Shown here piece by piece: positions 12,901 to 24,014 of a stretch of 64,000 nucleotides of DNA; position 1 is the stretch's first letter; each line of letters begins with the position of its first letter. The position numbers and the translations under genes are program-made. This DNA comes from Chinchilla lanigera. Its lineage: Eukaryota > Chordata > Mammalia > Rodentia > Chinchillidae. Below the pieces are notes generated by a model, which saw only the letters and a list, made by a program, of their open reading frames with translations, ran no database searches and had not been told where the DNA came from. Where the stretch lies: assembly GCF_000276665.1 (NCBI RefSeq), contig NW_004955470.1:198266-262265 (forward strand), in the 5' to 3' direction.

Positions 12901-12906
12901 TAGCTG

Positions 12907-12914
12907 ATTTGCAT
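12907..12914 (+). promoter_or_regulatory. V kappa promoter octamer
   Basis: ATTTGCAT lies 88 bases before the leader ATG at 13003, the standard position for an Oct-binding site in kappa V promoters. A weak TATA-like TTCTTAAGAGG lies between. Confidence 0.92.
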
Positions 12915-13002
12915 GTTGCTCAGAGCAGGACCTACTCCCTTGAGGACTTCTTAAGAGGCTGATCACACCCTATGCAGGAGTCAGTCCCAGTCAGGACACA
13001 GC

Positions 13003-13477
13003 ATGGACATGAGGGTCCCCGCTCAGCTCCTGGGGCTCCTGCTGCTCTGGCCTCCAGGTAAGGAAAGAGAACACTGGGAACATGTTGCACTGAGTGTGAT
13101 CAGTGTTGCTTGGCCTTCAGAGAACTCTTTGTAATATGACTGATCTGGTAAATACTTGCATTTATGTTTCCAATCTCAGGTGCCAGATGTGACATCCAGA
13201 TGACCCAGTCTCCTTCCTCCTTGTCGGCATCTCCAGGAGACAAAGTCACCACCACTTGCCAGGCCAGTCAGGGTATTAGTGGTTACTTGAACTGGTATCA
13301 GCAGAAACCAGGGAAGGCTCCTAAACTTCTGATCTATGAGGCATCCTATTTGCAATCTGGGGTTCCACCGAGGTTCAGTGGCAGTGGATCTGGAACAGGT
13401 TACACTCTCACCATCAGCAGCCTAGAAACTGAGGATGTTGCAACTTACTACTGTATGCAGTATGATGAGTACCCTCC
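13003..13477 (+). CDS. IGKV: IGKV gene, IGKV1-like, apparently functional, plus strand
   Basis: The leader exon (13003-13057) encodes [18 protein letters not shown] and ends at CAG/GTAAGG. The V exon (13180-13477) follows 'aatctcag' and opens [15 protein letters not shown]. The domain keeps the FR1 cysteine (TTTCQAS), [33 protein letters not shown] and the YYC cysteine, with no stops. CDR1 is QGISGY, CDR2 EAS and CDR3 begins MQYDEYPP. Leader and framework are typical of IGKV1. The octamer is exact. The RSS heptamer is CACCGTG, one base off consensus, with a 12-base spacer and an ACATAAACC nonamer. It is the only intact gene here on the plus strand. Confidence 0.93.
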
Positions 13478-13505
13478 CACCGTGATATAAACCATTACAT
13501 AAACC
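13478..13505 (+). other. V kappa 12-RSS with variant heptamer
   Basis: Heptamer CACCGTG (13478-13484), 12-base spacer (13485-13496), nonamer ACATAAACC (13497-13505). The three critical CAC bases are kept. The fourth base is C instead of A, which could lower recombination efficiency. Confidence 0.93.
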
Positions 13506-14530
13506 ACCCAAAGAAGCAAAATTGTGAATCTGGGTTTCCCCAAATGCTCCTCTAGATATCTTCACCTGCTGCAAATATTTCATAGATGCAGTCAAGCTTT
13601 GAAGGGTACTGGAAGGTTTTCATCAAGGGCTCAGAGAAGCTCATCTACAATTTAAATATTTTCTCCCTTTTCAGTTCTAGCAGCACAGATACGACTGTTG
13701 CTGTCTTGATTTCATGAAGACTGTAGGTTTTTAAACTTGAGGCATCTGAGTTGTGGCATTATTTGGAATTTGTATAGCAAAACAGAAGCCACTATGGATA
13801 TTCCAAGCAAGAATTTTTCAGTTCTGGGAATTGGAATCTGAACTGCAGCCATTAGATGACATGGTATGTTTGGAAGATGGAATTTGATACTAAAGATTCA
13901 TTGATACTTCTCCATTGGACATATGACCATTGGACATATGACATATGTTTCCTTCGACGCATCCAGGAAGTACAAAGTTGGAGTGTTGATACTCTGAACA
14001 GCCCCACATAATGTGTCATGTACTAGTGAATACATCACAGTAAAATTTGGTGGCAAGTTATAGCAGACATAATTCAATGAATTTTTTATTGTGTGTATGC
14101 ATTTTGTCAGAGATGTTTCTTTTTTAAGGTTTTATTAATTTAATCTTAATTGATACATAAAATATAAAAGCAACATATATTAATAAAAGACTTTTGAAAG
14201 CTGTAGTTTAGATTTTCTTTCCCAAGACATCTCTTGTTTGGAGTACTTATAGCAGCTTACTTATTTCTGTATGAATGACAACTGATGTAATCACCCAACT
14301 CTTCATGTGTAATAATCCCTTTCATTTACATAAACAGAGGCATTGTCATATCCATGCTGTTGGAGTTGAGGATGAAGGAAAAGAGGATAAAGAGGAGCCT
14401 CCATACCACCTCCTACTAAAGCATCTCCTTAACCTCAAAGCCAGGCTGCATTGAGCAGACCCCTCAGTATGTGGAGAGACCAGGAGGAGCAGCTGGGGCA
14501 GCCCAGCCTCGCACTTCTGCTTCCCTGGGT
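13506..14530. other. intergenic DNA between divergent V units
   Basis: Nothing gene-like is seen. A short tandem duplication around 13,910-13,950 repeats 'attggacatatgac'. The plus-strand V gene and the next minus-strand pseudogene face each other tail to tail, with their RSSs about 1 kb apart. Confidence 0.6.
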
Positions 14531-14558
14531 GGTTTATGTTATGACTTGTATCACTGTA
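14531..14558 (-). other. V kappa 12-RSS, heptamer mutated
   Basis: On the minus strand the heptamer is TACAGTG (14552-14558), then a 12-base spacer and the nonamer ACATAAACC (14531-14539). The first heptamer base is changed from C to T, a position critical for RAG cleavage. Confidence 0.85.
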
Positions 14559-15024
14559 GAATGATAACTACTGTAATACAGATGGGAATACAATGCAACA
14601 TCTTCTGGTTGCAAGTTGCTGATGGGAGAGCCAAATCTGTCCCAAGTCCACTGACACTGAACCTCAATGGGGCACCGGTTTCTAAACTGGATACCTTATA
14701 GATAAGGTGTTAAAATGCTTTCCTTGCTTTCTGCTGGTACCAGTTTAAGTACTGAATAATGCCAGGATCTGCCTGATGTGTGATTCCCCTAGAGATGCAG
14801 GCAGGGAGAATGGAGACTGGGTCATCTGGATGTCACATTTGGCAACTGACATTAGAAACATTAAAACAAATATCCACATATTTAGTTATGATTAAAGAGA
14901 ACTTCCCTGAAGAGTCAAGTAGCACTGGCCACACTAAGCAAGGTCATTTCTCATGCTGTCCTTCATTATCTGGCAGCCAGAGCAGCAGGAGCCCCAGGAG
15001 CTGAGCAGGGACCCTCATGTCCAT
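14559..15024 (-). pseudogene. IGKV: IGKV1-like pseudogene
   Basis: The leader (14970-15024) is intact as [18 protein letters not shown], but the donor reads CAG/ATAATG, so GT has become AT. The V exon (14559-14845) begins [14 protein letters not shown]. The FR1-CDR1 part is deleted or shifted so that the first cysteine is lost, and FR2 runs into a frameshift and stop soon after WYQQKA. FR3 is recognisable, but the conserved YYC reads YSH, losing the second cysteine. The octamer at 15112-15119 is exact. Several independent lesions make it certainly dead, although its promoter looks usable. Confidence 0.92.
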
Positions 15025-15111
15025 GCTGTGTTCTGACTGGGACTGAGTCCTGCATAAGGTGGTGTCAGCCTACTAATAGGTCTTCAAGGCAGCGGCCTGT
15101 GCTCTGCACAA

Positions 15112-15119
15112 ATGCAAAT
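15112..15119 (-). promoter_or_regulatory. V kappa promoter octamer of a pseudogene
   Basis: Exact ATTTGCAT in the sense of the pseudogene, 87 bases before its leader ATG at 15024. Confidence 0.88.
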
Positions 15120-16868
15120 CAGCAGGATATGTGCAGGGCTGGGCACAGCTGCAGGACTGACTCATCTTAGCAACTCCTCAGAGACCAAATGTCCCCAGAT
15201 GTCCTTGTTAGAGTAGAGCAGCACAGGTTTACCCACAGAGAACATCTGTTGTCCATATGACAGCATCATTCTAGAATCTTTTGAGGACTGTGTTATTATG
15301 TTCTTTTCCAGATTCGTACATGCTTTCTTTGCTACCTTTCCATGTATGATAGGATGTGTTGTGTATGGCACTATCTCAAAAACTGAAAATTTATGAATTA
15401 TTTTCATTAGTTTTTAAGCATAATTTTCAGGATGCAGTGTCTTCTTACTCTGATTTCTTGATACTCTTTGTGTAAATATGAAGTGCAAAAAATATAAAAC
15501 AAGGGAGGGTCCAGATTTATAAAGAAGACTGAGCCTGTCATTAATAACCTGTCATCTGGAGCTAAGCAATCTGGCTTATTCCATTTATGAATGCTCTGTA
15601 CAGCTACTTCTAACAAATCTGTCCAAGATCATGTGTTTACTCCCTCCTCATCAGAGGGAGCTTCCCAGCTCTGCTTAGAATTATACATGTCTGCGTCAGT
15701 GCCTGAAATCACTTGAATGTTGTAGATATTTCTTCATACTCTCTATCCACTCTTAACCTGAACCATGATTTTCAGAAGTAGAGATTCTTTCTCTATTGCA
15801 TGGTCACTAATGTCTTCAAATCTGATGTTCCCTAAAAATGCATTTGGAAGGTGAATCTAGAATCCGTACATAGGGAGTTGCAGACACAGGGGGGCCCCTA
15901 GGGTGTCAACACATGGGAGTGGTGGTAGTGATGGCTCAGAGTTGGTGTCAAACAGGAGTGAGATGAACAGAGCATTCCTGTGAGTAATTGAGCCCTAGCC
16001 ATGTGTCAGACCAAGGCAGGTAGAAGTAGACATTAAGGCAGGGGTATAAAACATGGCCATGGTTATTGCTGTGACCCGGGATTTGCAGATATTTGAAATC
16101 CCATCCAAATGCATTCTGAACCTACCTTCTAATTGTTAATATACTGAGGTCAAATGTCAGTTTCCATCATCACTATGTCTTGTAGAAACTTATTTTGAGA
16201 ACTTCATTTCCTTCTATGATATCCTGTAGATTTTCATCTTGAGGGGCTCTCCCATGTGATTCAAATGTCAGAAAAGGAGGATTTGATATTCATTGACCCC
16301 TACAAGCAACACATGACCACAGGAGTCACCAGGAGAATTACAGACAAGGTCCTGTGGGTGGCTGAGAGCATCAGTACCCCACTATAGGCTTTCTGGGCAG
16401 GTATGAAGACCACAGGATGGTCAGCCTAAACTACTGCCAGGTGATTTCAAGATTCTGAGGAAACAGTGGAAAATCTCCTGTTTCAGGTATTAGCTTCTCT
16501 CGCTGCCATATCCCCAGAACCTTAAAAGCTATAGTTTATGCTCTCATTTTCTCTGCAAAGACAATTCTTATTTGGTATATCTATAGGGGCTTCTCTTGTG
16601 TATGTGAATTGCAAGTGGTATTGTGACACAGCCACTCTGGTGTAATAACCTCTGTCCTTTATTAAGTGATGAGAGGCATCATCATGGCTGTAATGGTGAG
16701 GCTGAGTAGATGAAAGAATGAAGGTGCAAAGGGGCCTTTCTGGCTTCTTCTACCAAATCTACCTAGTGACCTTCAAAGCCTAGCTGCAGCTGAGAAACAC
16801 TCCCAGCAGGTGAAGGTACCAAGAGGAGTTGCTGGGCAACCCAGCCACACACTTCTGCTTCCCTGGGT
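15120..16868. other. intergenic DNA, no gene recognised
   Basis: I see no V motif or complete repeat. The left part is the upstream flank of the IGKV1-like pseudogene and resembles the flank right of 17464 ('cagggctgggcacagctgcag' against 'gcctggcacagttgcag'), consistent with local duplication of V units. Confidence 0.55.
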
Positions 16869-16896
16869 AGTTTGTGTCATAGCTTGTGTCACCAGG
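16869..16896 (-). other. V kappa 12-RSS, heptamer destroyed
   Basis: On the minus strand, at the correct spacing, the heptamer reads CCTGGTG (16890-16896), the spacer is 12 bases and the nonamer is ACACAAACT (16869-16877). Loss of CAC makes it unlikely to be cut. Confidence 0.8.
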
Positions 16897-17369
16897 GGAT
16901 GGGAATTGGTACCCTGTTGACAGTAATAAGTTGCAGCATCTTCAGGCTGCAGGCTGCTGATGGTGGGAGAGTAATCTGTGCCTGATTGACTGCGGCTGAA
17001 CCTTGAGGAGACTCCAGAATCCAAATATATGTATGATATGTTAGAAACTTAGGAGCTTTTCCTGGTTTCTTTTGATACCAGTTTAAGTACTTGCTAATAT
17101 CCTGACTGGCCTGGCAAGTGATGGTGACTTTTTCTCCTGGAGATGCAAACAAGGAGGAAGGAGACTGGGTCATCTGGATATCACATCTGGCATCTGAAAT
17201 TAAAAAATAAAAAATATTGACAAAGTCAATTACATCAACAGAGGAAATGTGTGAAGGTCTAAGAAACACTGACCACACCAGCCTGAGTAAACATCCAGGG
17301 ATTTCCTTCCTCACTTGGGAGCCAGAGCAGCAGGAGCCCCAGGAACTGAACAGAAGCTTTCACATCCAC
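16897..17369 (-). pseudogene. IGKV: IGKV1-like pseudogene, late-stage decay
   Basis: The leader exon (17315-17369) reads [18 protein letters not shown]: the expected initiator ATG is GTG. The GT donor is kept. The V exon (16897-17193) reads cleanly through [33 protein letters not shown] into CDR2, where one base appears deleted (about 17024-17035). In the shifted frame it continues LDSGVSSRF and [12 protein letters not shown], so both cysteines and the tryptophan survive. The octamer is ATTGGCAT in sense (one mismatch) and the heptamer is lost. Start codon, frame, promoter and RSS have each been hit once, so it probably died fairly recently. Confidence 0.92.
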
Positions 17370-17455
17370 TCTGTGTCCTGTCTGAATCTGACTCCTGCAC
17401 AGGGTGTGACCAGCCCGTTTAAAAGTCCTCAGGTCAGTGAGCTGTGCTCTGGGCA

Positions 17456-17463
17456 CATGCCAA
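17456..17463 (-). promoter_or_regulatory. degenerate V kappa octamer
   Basis: The plus strand reads ATGCCAAT where ATGCAAAT is expected, 86 bases before the leader start. It is one base from consensus, and Oct binding is probably weakened. Confidence 0.75.
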
Positions 17464-20095
17464 TCAGCAGAGGTTGGGCAGGCCTGGCACAGTTGCAGGG
17501 ATGGGTCATCTCAATAACTCAGCACTGGCCTAGGGTCCTCATGTGTCCCAGGTCAGAACAGGGCATTGCAGATTAGCCTGCAGAGAATATGCAACTCTCT
17601 GGGAGCCAAAGTATCACATCTGTCTAGTGTGTTGTGAGTAGTGCTTTATTTTGATTTCTGCTACTCTCAGCACATGCTTTCTTGTGTATTGGTTCATGTA
17701 TGTCAAGGACTACTGGTTAAGACACATTTCAGAAAGTCCAAGAAAGTTTACAAGCTCCTTGCGTTTGACTCAGGTGGCTGTTGTTGAAACTACAGAGGCT
17801 TTTACTTTGCTTTGTATTCCTTACGTCCTTAGAATTAACTTGAAGAACAAAACAAAAAATATAGTTATCAGGATTGACAAGTAAGGACAGTTATCACTTG
17901 CCTATCATCTCTACCTAATCAATCTGTTTTATTTGCTTTATTAATGTCTTTTTCACTAATTCCATGAAAGCCACACAAGGAGAGGTGATTTCTCTCTTCC
18001 TATCTGAGGAATATGATCTTCTCTGCAAGGTCTGCTGGAAATTACATACATCTTTGCCTGATATTTCCTGAATGCTTGAGATAATTATTCCTGCTCTCTT
18101 TCTCTTCTTAACACAAGCCATTGTTTTCAGAGGAGGATGTCCTCTGTCTACCAAGTATTCACTCATGCCCTTGAATCTACTGTGTTGTTCCCCATGCCTG
18201 TATATCTTACAATTTCCAAGGGTTTATAGGATCCAAGGGAACATGGTTCTCAATTGTTGGTTTTAGAGCAGTGGGGAAGGGAGAGGTAGGTAAGAAAGTT
18301 AAAGTGGAAGCCCTATATAGGTAGTTACGGGCACAGTGGGGTCCAAAGAATGTCCTCTCATGGGAGTGGTTAGGCAGTTGGCTCGGTGTGGGGATCCAAA
18401 AAATGATGACATGATGGGAGCAATCAAAGTGGTAAAGTTACCAGTGTAGAGGACAGAGTGCAGGCAGGATGAGGAAGAGGCTCATTCCAAGGCATACAGG
18501 GTGATGATGTGACAACCACAAGTTGGTTACCAGAGTGCAGCGGGCCTGTGGGTATGTGTGAGAGAAGCTGTCTCCAACGGAGGTATTGCTGATGAGGACA
18601 AATAAATAATCTTGAATAGTAGAATTGATAATTTTGAGTATCAAAATAATGATGTAATATATTATAACCCATGGAACCCATGAATCCATGAATTCATGTT
18701 GATAATTTAATAAGTGATGAGATATTCATAAATTACAAATTGACTTCTCTGTGAACCTTTGGCAGTTTCAAAAGTGGAAGGTAACTGCAGCAGAGTCTTC
18801 TGGCAGTCACCACCTTCATCCGGTTTCCAAGTGGACGTCAGGAAGTGATGGGACAGCCTGAAGGCGCGGGCACCAGCATTGCTTCTGGATGTTTCTGCAC
18901 ATTATGGGCCTTATTGCCTTCCCTCAACAATCTTCGATTGTCTTCCACCATCAAACTTCATACTTTTGAATGAAGTTTTTATATCTGAAATTTGAACAAA
19001 TTTAAATATGTAGATACAACTATTAAAATGTGAAAAGAGCACAATTTCTTATTGAGCAATTCTGCAAATGTTATTGTATTTTACCCCTCATTTCCAAATT
19101 GTAATTCCATTCTTTGGTTGTGAAATCTTCATCTCTTTTTCTACTCCTTTTCTGTTTATTTATTCATTCCACCTTCATCGATACCTAGGATATTTTGAAA
19201 TATATCTACTGTACACCAGGGGTAGTAAGAAGTCCACATGTTCATATTTAGCATTTGTTGAGATTATTTTCTCTTTCACATGTGAACAAAGACTCCCAAT
19301 TCTTTTCCATTTTGTCTTTATTTTGGGTGCTGATGATTGAAACCCAGCATCTTATCTTGCATATGTGAGGCAAATGCTGTCGCACTGAGCCACACCCTGG
19401 CACCCACATCGTATATCTTAAAGTTACTCATACCATTTAACAAATTAGACCACACTTCCATGTCCACTCTGTTGCTACAGTATTCTTTAAATTCCCTTTG
19501 CAGGAAAATTTCGAGTTTTCCTGAAATTTTTGGTGTGTCTTCTCTACAATTGCAAACAGAAGTCAAGTACGCAACTGAAAAGTTCAATATTTCAGCATTG
19601 TGGAAAAGCTTTCAAAGTCACAACAAATTGAGAAGTATTTATACTTGTAAAAGTACAAGCGCTTTGGGGAAGAACAGAGGTTTGTGGATCTTCCTCTGAG
19701 ACTGCACCCTTCCACTCAGGTTGGCTAGGCAGGACTGCAGTGTAACCAACAGTAGGGGGACCACAAACTCTAGTAGTTTGGTGCCAAAGGAGGTGGACCG
19801 GAGTCTGGGTGGGCAGTACTGCAGCACGCTTTGGTGTTCCCAACTATTTAAATATTAAATAATGAACTATTTGGAGAAATAGGACAAAAATCTTTCAAAT
19901 GCAAAGTAATACATGAATATGACAAACAAACTGAATGAAACCTATTCAGGATAAATCCAATGAAGCTTCTAACTAGACATGTTATGATTAAAATGTCTAA
20001 AGACAAAGGCACAGAGAAAATCTTGAAAGAAAAACAAAGAAATTAAGTTAATATTTACAATTATAAGGCCATTGGTTAATTTAACTAAGAGACTG
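17464..20095. other. intergenic DNA, no gene recognised
   Basis: I see no V unit or RSS. A degraded ID-like SINE remnant on the minus strand is suggested at about 19,315-19,410 ('gattgaaacccagcat', 'gcactgagccac'). The short open frames have no family signature. Confidence 0.5.
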
Positions 20096-20204
20096 TTTTT
20101 TGTTTTTTGTTTTTTTTTGGTTTGTTTTCCGGTACTGGGAATCGAACTCATGACCTTGCACTTGCCAGGCAGGCGCTGTGCCATTGAGCTAAATCCCCAG
20201 CCCT
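20096..20204 (-). mobile_element. ID-like SINE
   Basis: Reverse copy with a T-rich tail on the left, 'ccggtactgggaatcgaact' and 'gagctaaatccccagccct'. The flanks 'taactaagagactg' and 'taaccaagacactg' form a diverged target-site duplication, so it is older than the copies with exact duplications. Confidence 0.93.
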
Positions 20205-20999
20205 AACCAAGACACTGGAAGACAATGAATAGATATTTAAATATTGAAATTAATGTCTAAATGATTACAATATGTAGAGAAATTAATCTTCAGACAATAA
20301 AGACAAAGTATGCACAAATGAAGAGAAGGCATTGCTTGTACACATGCCCTGAGTGGAACTGAAGTGGAAATCTCACAGAATCATAAAAGAATTACATTTA
20401 GGAACTTGGATCCACAGGAAAGAATGAAGATTTCCAAAAGAGTAAAGAAGCAAGAAGGAATCTACACACAAACTGATACTTCATTTTATACAAAGTTCAA
20501 GTGCATGAAATCCCAAACTATTGTGATAGAAGTCAAAATAATAGTTAACTTGTAGGCTATGGATTGGCCAGAGGCACAGAGAGGCATCAGGGAAATCTGA
20601 AATCATCTAGAATTCCACCTGCTTCTTACACATACATAAAACTATATTTACTTGCACAACTCAGATCTCTACCCTTTATTCTGTGTTTTATGTCACTAGA
20701 AAAGATCAAACTTAGCTAAAACAAATGAGAACAAAAAAAATCACAATATGACTACAGAAACTCAAGTTCATTACAGGAATAAGGAATAGTAAAATGGGCA
20801 TGGGAAAATACGGAAGAATTGGAACCCCGGTAGAAAAAAACAGGAGAAAATTTTCAAATACATTCTTTCTCCCATCCAGGCAGCATGTTTCATCTCTAAG
20901 TTTTTCTTTAAATGCAAATGACACTTCATGTTACTCTGCTCAGAGGAGAGATATTTATTCTACTCCACTGGTTTTTCTACACAGCTGTACCCATGCAGA

Positions 21000-21007
21000 A
21001 TTTGCAT
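21000..21007 (+). promoter_or_regulatory. V kappa promoter octamer
   Basis: Exact ATTTGCAT 98 bases before the leader ATG at 21106. An AT-rich TATA-like 'ctataataaaaaa' follows at about 21040-21052. Confidence 0.88.
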
Positions 21008-21105
21008 ATTGGCCCTAAGGAGGACTTTCTCCTATAAGGCTATAATAAAAAATCACCTGTACTCTTTCTTTGGCTGATCAAGAGTCCTCATGTCAAATCC
21101 TCAAA

Positions 21106-21616
21106 ATGAGGTTCCCTGCTCAGCTCCTGGGGATGCTAATCCTCTGGAAGCCTGGTGAGCACAGACGACGATGAGGAAAGAGATGGGGTGGGACAGTGAG
21201 CCGAGGGGTCCACTGCTCTCCATGTGAGTTCTGTCCTTATGTGAGATGTGCAGAATTGTCCTCCAGATGGACATGTGAAGTTTAGAGCTGAGAGAGCGAG
21301 GGCACTCCAGAAAGAATAAGGACTCAGGCTCTGCAGGCAATTCTGACATAAAGGCAAGGGGATGGTAGAGGTGATTTCTACAAATTTGTTTGTTGTTTGT
21401 GCTTTTCAAAAATTCTTGTATGAAACTGAATACTTGGGGGATATAAATAAAACACCATACACATGAAAAATGCCAACTTGAAATAAGCAACAAAAGGAAA
21501 TCTTGGAAATAATATATGTATACATAACTTTGCAATTATCTGTCATTGTTTCATGATCTGATGGGGATGTTGTGATAATTCAGAGTCCACTCTCCTTGCC
21601 CGTCACCCCTGGAGAG
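21106..21616 (+). pseudogene. IGKV: IGKV2-like gene truncated in FR1 at a SINE
   Basis: The leader exon (21106-21154) encodes MRFPAQLLGMLILWKP with a GTGAGC donor, a typical IGKV2 leader. About 410 bases downstream, the start of the V exon reads GDVVIIQSPLSLPVTPGE (about 21563-21616). It stops there: the next base begins a B1-like SINE (21617-21718). No CDR1, FR2, FR3 or RSS of an IGKV2 gene appears after the SINE, so the insertion was accompanied or followed by loss of the rest of the exon. Promoter and leader look intact. It is the second clear plus-strand V unit. Confidence 0.88.
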
Positions 21617-21718
21617 ACAGGAGGATCATCATGAGTTTAAGGCCTCCCTGGGCTATATGGTGAGTTGAAGGCCAACTTGGTCTATTTAGCAAGATCCTGT
21701 CTCAAATAAAAAAAAGAG
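21617..21718 (+). mobile_element. B1-like SINE inside a V exon
   Basis: It begins in the middle of a B1-type element ('acaggaggatcatcatgagttt', then 'cctccctgggctatatggtg', 'gatcctgtctcaaat') and ends in an A-rich tail. The left end is 5'-truncated and joins FR1 of an IGKV2-like exon directly. I see no clear target-site duplication, in line with loss of the right side of the exon. Confidence 0.8.
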
Positions 21719-22333
21719 AGATTATTCTGGGTGAATCTGAATGGAGTCAAAGCCCATAAAAGAGGAACTAAGCTTTTCATGTTATACAGAAATTTTCACT
21801 GGCTGATTCACTTGATTCTGTGTAGCAAGGTCTTGAGGACCTTGGATGGTGTTCAATGAACACCCTTGGAAATCAGGATCTTTTGTCTTATAATGGGAAG
21901 CTTTCTGCTAACAACTCATATGGCTTTGAGAGCTGATTTTTTAAGCCCTCAGAGGAAAATACAGCCTGGATAACACTTTGTTGCTGACTGTTAGGCCCTG
22001 AATCGAATACTCAGCTGGACTATGATCTGACACTTGAGTCATAAAAAACTTGTGATTATGGATGTGCATGGTTTTAGGACATTACATTTGTGATAATTGG
22101 CTGTGCATAAATACAAAGCTGATATAACAATACAACTTTAGGTGGTGCAATAAAGCTGCAGATACAGACATCAATGTGAATATTATCAGAACAAAGTGTT
22201 GCTTCAGACAGTTTAGTTGGAGTATTTCTGTTCATTTTGGGAAGGATGCAGAAGTCTGAGGGAGGACAAGGTCGGTGTGGAGGAGTGTGATAACTAATGC
22301 TTCCATGACCATTTGTTTACACTCAGACTTCTT

Positions 22334-22442
22334 TCCTTTTTTTTTTTTTTTTCCTTTTTTTCCGGTACCAGAAATTGAACTCACAACCTTCTGCTTCGCT
22401 TGCCAGGCAGGTGTGGTGCTGCTGAGCTAAATTCCCGGCTCC
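22334..22442 (-). mobile_element. ID-like SINE with exact TSD
   Basis: Reverse copy with a long T tract (tail), 'ccggtaccagaaattgaact' and 'gagctaaattcccggctcc'. The exact 14-base duplication cactcagacttctt flanks it (22320-22333 and 22443-22456). Confidence 0.95.
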
Positions 22443-22977
22443 CACTCAGACTTCTTGAGTCCACTCTATCTGCAATGTTAGAGCAAGAAGACGTAGGTAA
22501 GCAAGAGAAGAGGAAGTAAGAGATGAGAGAAGATCTTATTCAGGCATGTGAAAGATAACATGGAAAAACATATGACCTTTTGATGAGGTAAGAGAGCAAA
22601 TTCAGAAGTGTAGAGCCAGGAACCTAGCTTTTAGTACAGACACAGAGATCTAGATATTGGAATAAAGCATGCCACATAAGTACCTCCCAATTCTTACATT
22701 TCTAAGTAACTATAATACTCTGCTAATGGAGCATCATGCAAATAGCAGCGGTAAAATATCAGAATTAAATTGGGAAGATCAGCTACTATCTGAAACTCAC
22801 AAAATAAATAATTTTGACTATTTGAAACTTTTTTCATTGAAACCATGGAGCAATATTTTCTTCACATTTAAAAGTTTTCCTCACAAAGTTCTTTAACATT
22901 TAGAAAAATGCAGAGAAGTAGAAAATTCTTGAGAAGTATTGATACAGTCAGGAAATTATTAAATTATAAAACTGGTT

Positions 22978-23090
22978 AGGGACTGGGGGTTTAGCTCAGT
23001 GGCACAGCACCTGCCTGGCAAGCGCAAGGTCATGAGTTGGATTCCTGGTACCAGAAAACAAACAAACAAACAAACAAACAAACAAACAAA
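22978..23090 (+). mobile_element. ID-like SINE with (AAAC)n tail
   Basis: Plus-strand copy starting 'agggactgggggtttagctc' and ending in an expanded CAAA tail. 'aaactggtt' flanks it on both sides (22969-22977 and 23091-23099). Confidence 0.93.
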
Positions 23091-23252
23091 AAACTGGTTG
23101 TGTGAGACATGCACATAAACACATATAAATTTTAAAATTTTGTTGCATACATTTACTACATTGTCTAAGCAGGTGCAAAGACCATTGGTTAAGGGTTCCT
23201 GGAGATGGTATGCACTTGTGAGACTGAACCTCTGTAAGCAGCTGCCAGGGAA

Positions 23253-23280
23253 GATTTTTGCTTAGATCAACAGCATTGTG
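23253..23280 (-). other. V kappa 12-RSS
   Basis: On the minus strand: heptamer CACAATG (23274-23280), spacer of exactly 12 bases (23262-23273), nonamer GCAAAAATC (23253-23261). The CAC is kept and the A-run of the nonamer is kept, so the signal could still work although the V exon is dead. Confidence 0.82.
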
Positions 23281-23583
23281 GGAGGAAGCTTCTTATCCTC
23301 CTGACAGTAATATTTTTCAGCATCTTCAGCCTCCAAATGGTAAATTGTGAGGGTGAAATCGTTCCCAGACAGGCTGTCACTGAACCAGTGTGGAATTCCA
23401 GACTGTCGATTGGATGCTCCATAGATCAAGAGTCTGGGAAGTTATACAGGTTTCTGTTGATACCAGTGCATACTGCTGATAATGCCAGATGGTTTACTAA
23501 TACTCTGCTGGCTCTGCAGGAGATGGCTCTGCCTCTCACCTGAAGACACAGTCAAGGAGGCTAGAGAGTGAGTCAGCACATCC
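23281..23583 (-). pseudogene. IGKV: IGKV pseudogene, mouse IGKV3 / human IGKV7-like
   Basis: The V exon follows a CACAG acceptor and opens GDVLTHSLASLTVSSGE. Two compensating single-base shifts flank the first-cysteine region, so ISCRAS is read out of frame and Cys23 is lost. The frame recovers at QSISK, then a long CDR1 and MHWYQQKP, followed by a stop in FR2 (TATAA where GQP is expected). FR3 ([19 protein letters not shown]) and AEKYYCQED are open. The MHWYQQKP and GIP features suggest the mouse IGKV3/human IGKV7 group. I find no leader exon. An octamer far upstream (24324-24331) may be its old promoter. Confidence 0.85.
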
Positions 23584-24014
23584 CTGTGGAGCCTGGAGTT
23601 ACAAACACACACAATCAAGTGTCACAGACCCACTGAGATCATCTCAGTGCAGGCCCACTATACTGCTGATGCCTATTATCACAGTTGTAGACATTCTGAG
23701 GAACCAGAAAACAAAAAGTGGGTGAGAATTAGTCATTTATAAGTTTCTTAATTCCAGAAGCTTGCTACATTGGCTTTCCTGACAGAAACTCAGCCATCTT
23801 GATCATTGGAGGAGCTTGGGGCCTCACTGTTGCTGAGGATGGCTGTAGTACCTTTCAGGGGAGCTCTGGTTCTTCTGAGCATTGCTTCTTGGCTCCAGTG
23901 TAGATCCCTTAGACTGCTAGCACAGCTCCTTCATCCTACTGGCACAGACTTCCTAGATTCCACCACTGACCTTTGGGCCTTCTCAGCGTAGATCTGTAAA
24001 ACAGGCCTGCATGA

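Noticed and set aside
17217..17576. 119-codon plus-strand open frame
   Set aside because: It is antisense to the leader, intron and promoter of the 17 kb V pseudogene.
21101..21535. 144-codon minus-strand open frame
   Set aside because: It runs antisense across the IGKV2-like leader and intron. The plus strand explains the region.
23056..23090. CRISPR-like or satellite array
   Set aside because: The (AAAC)n run is the tail of a SINE. No array of spaced repeats exists in the window.
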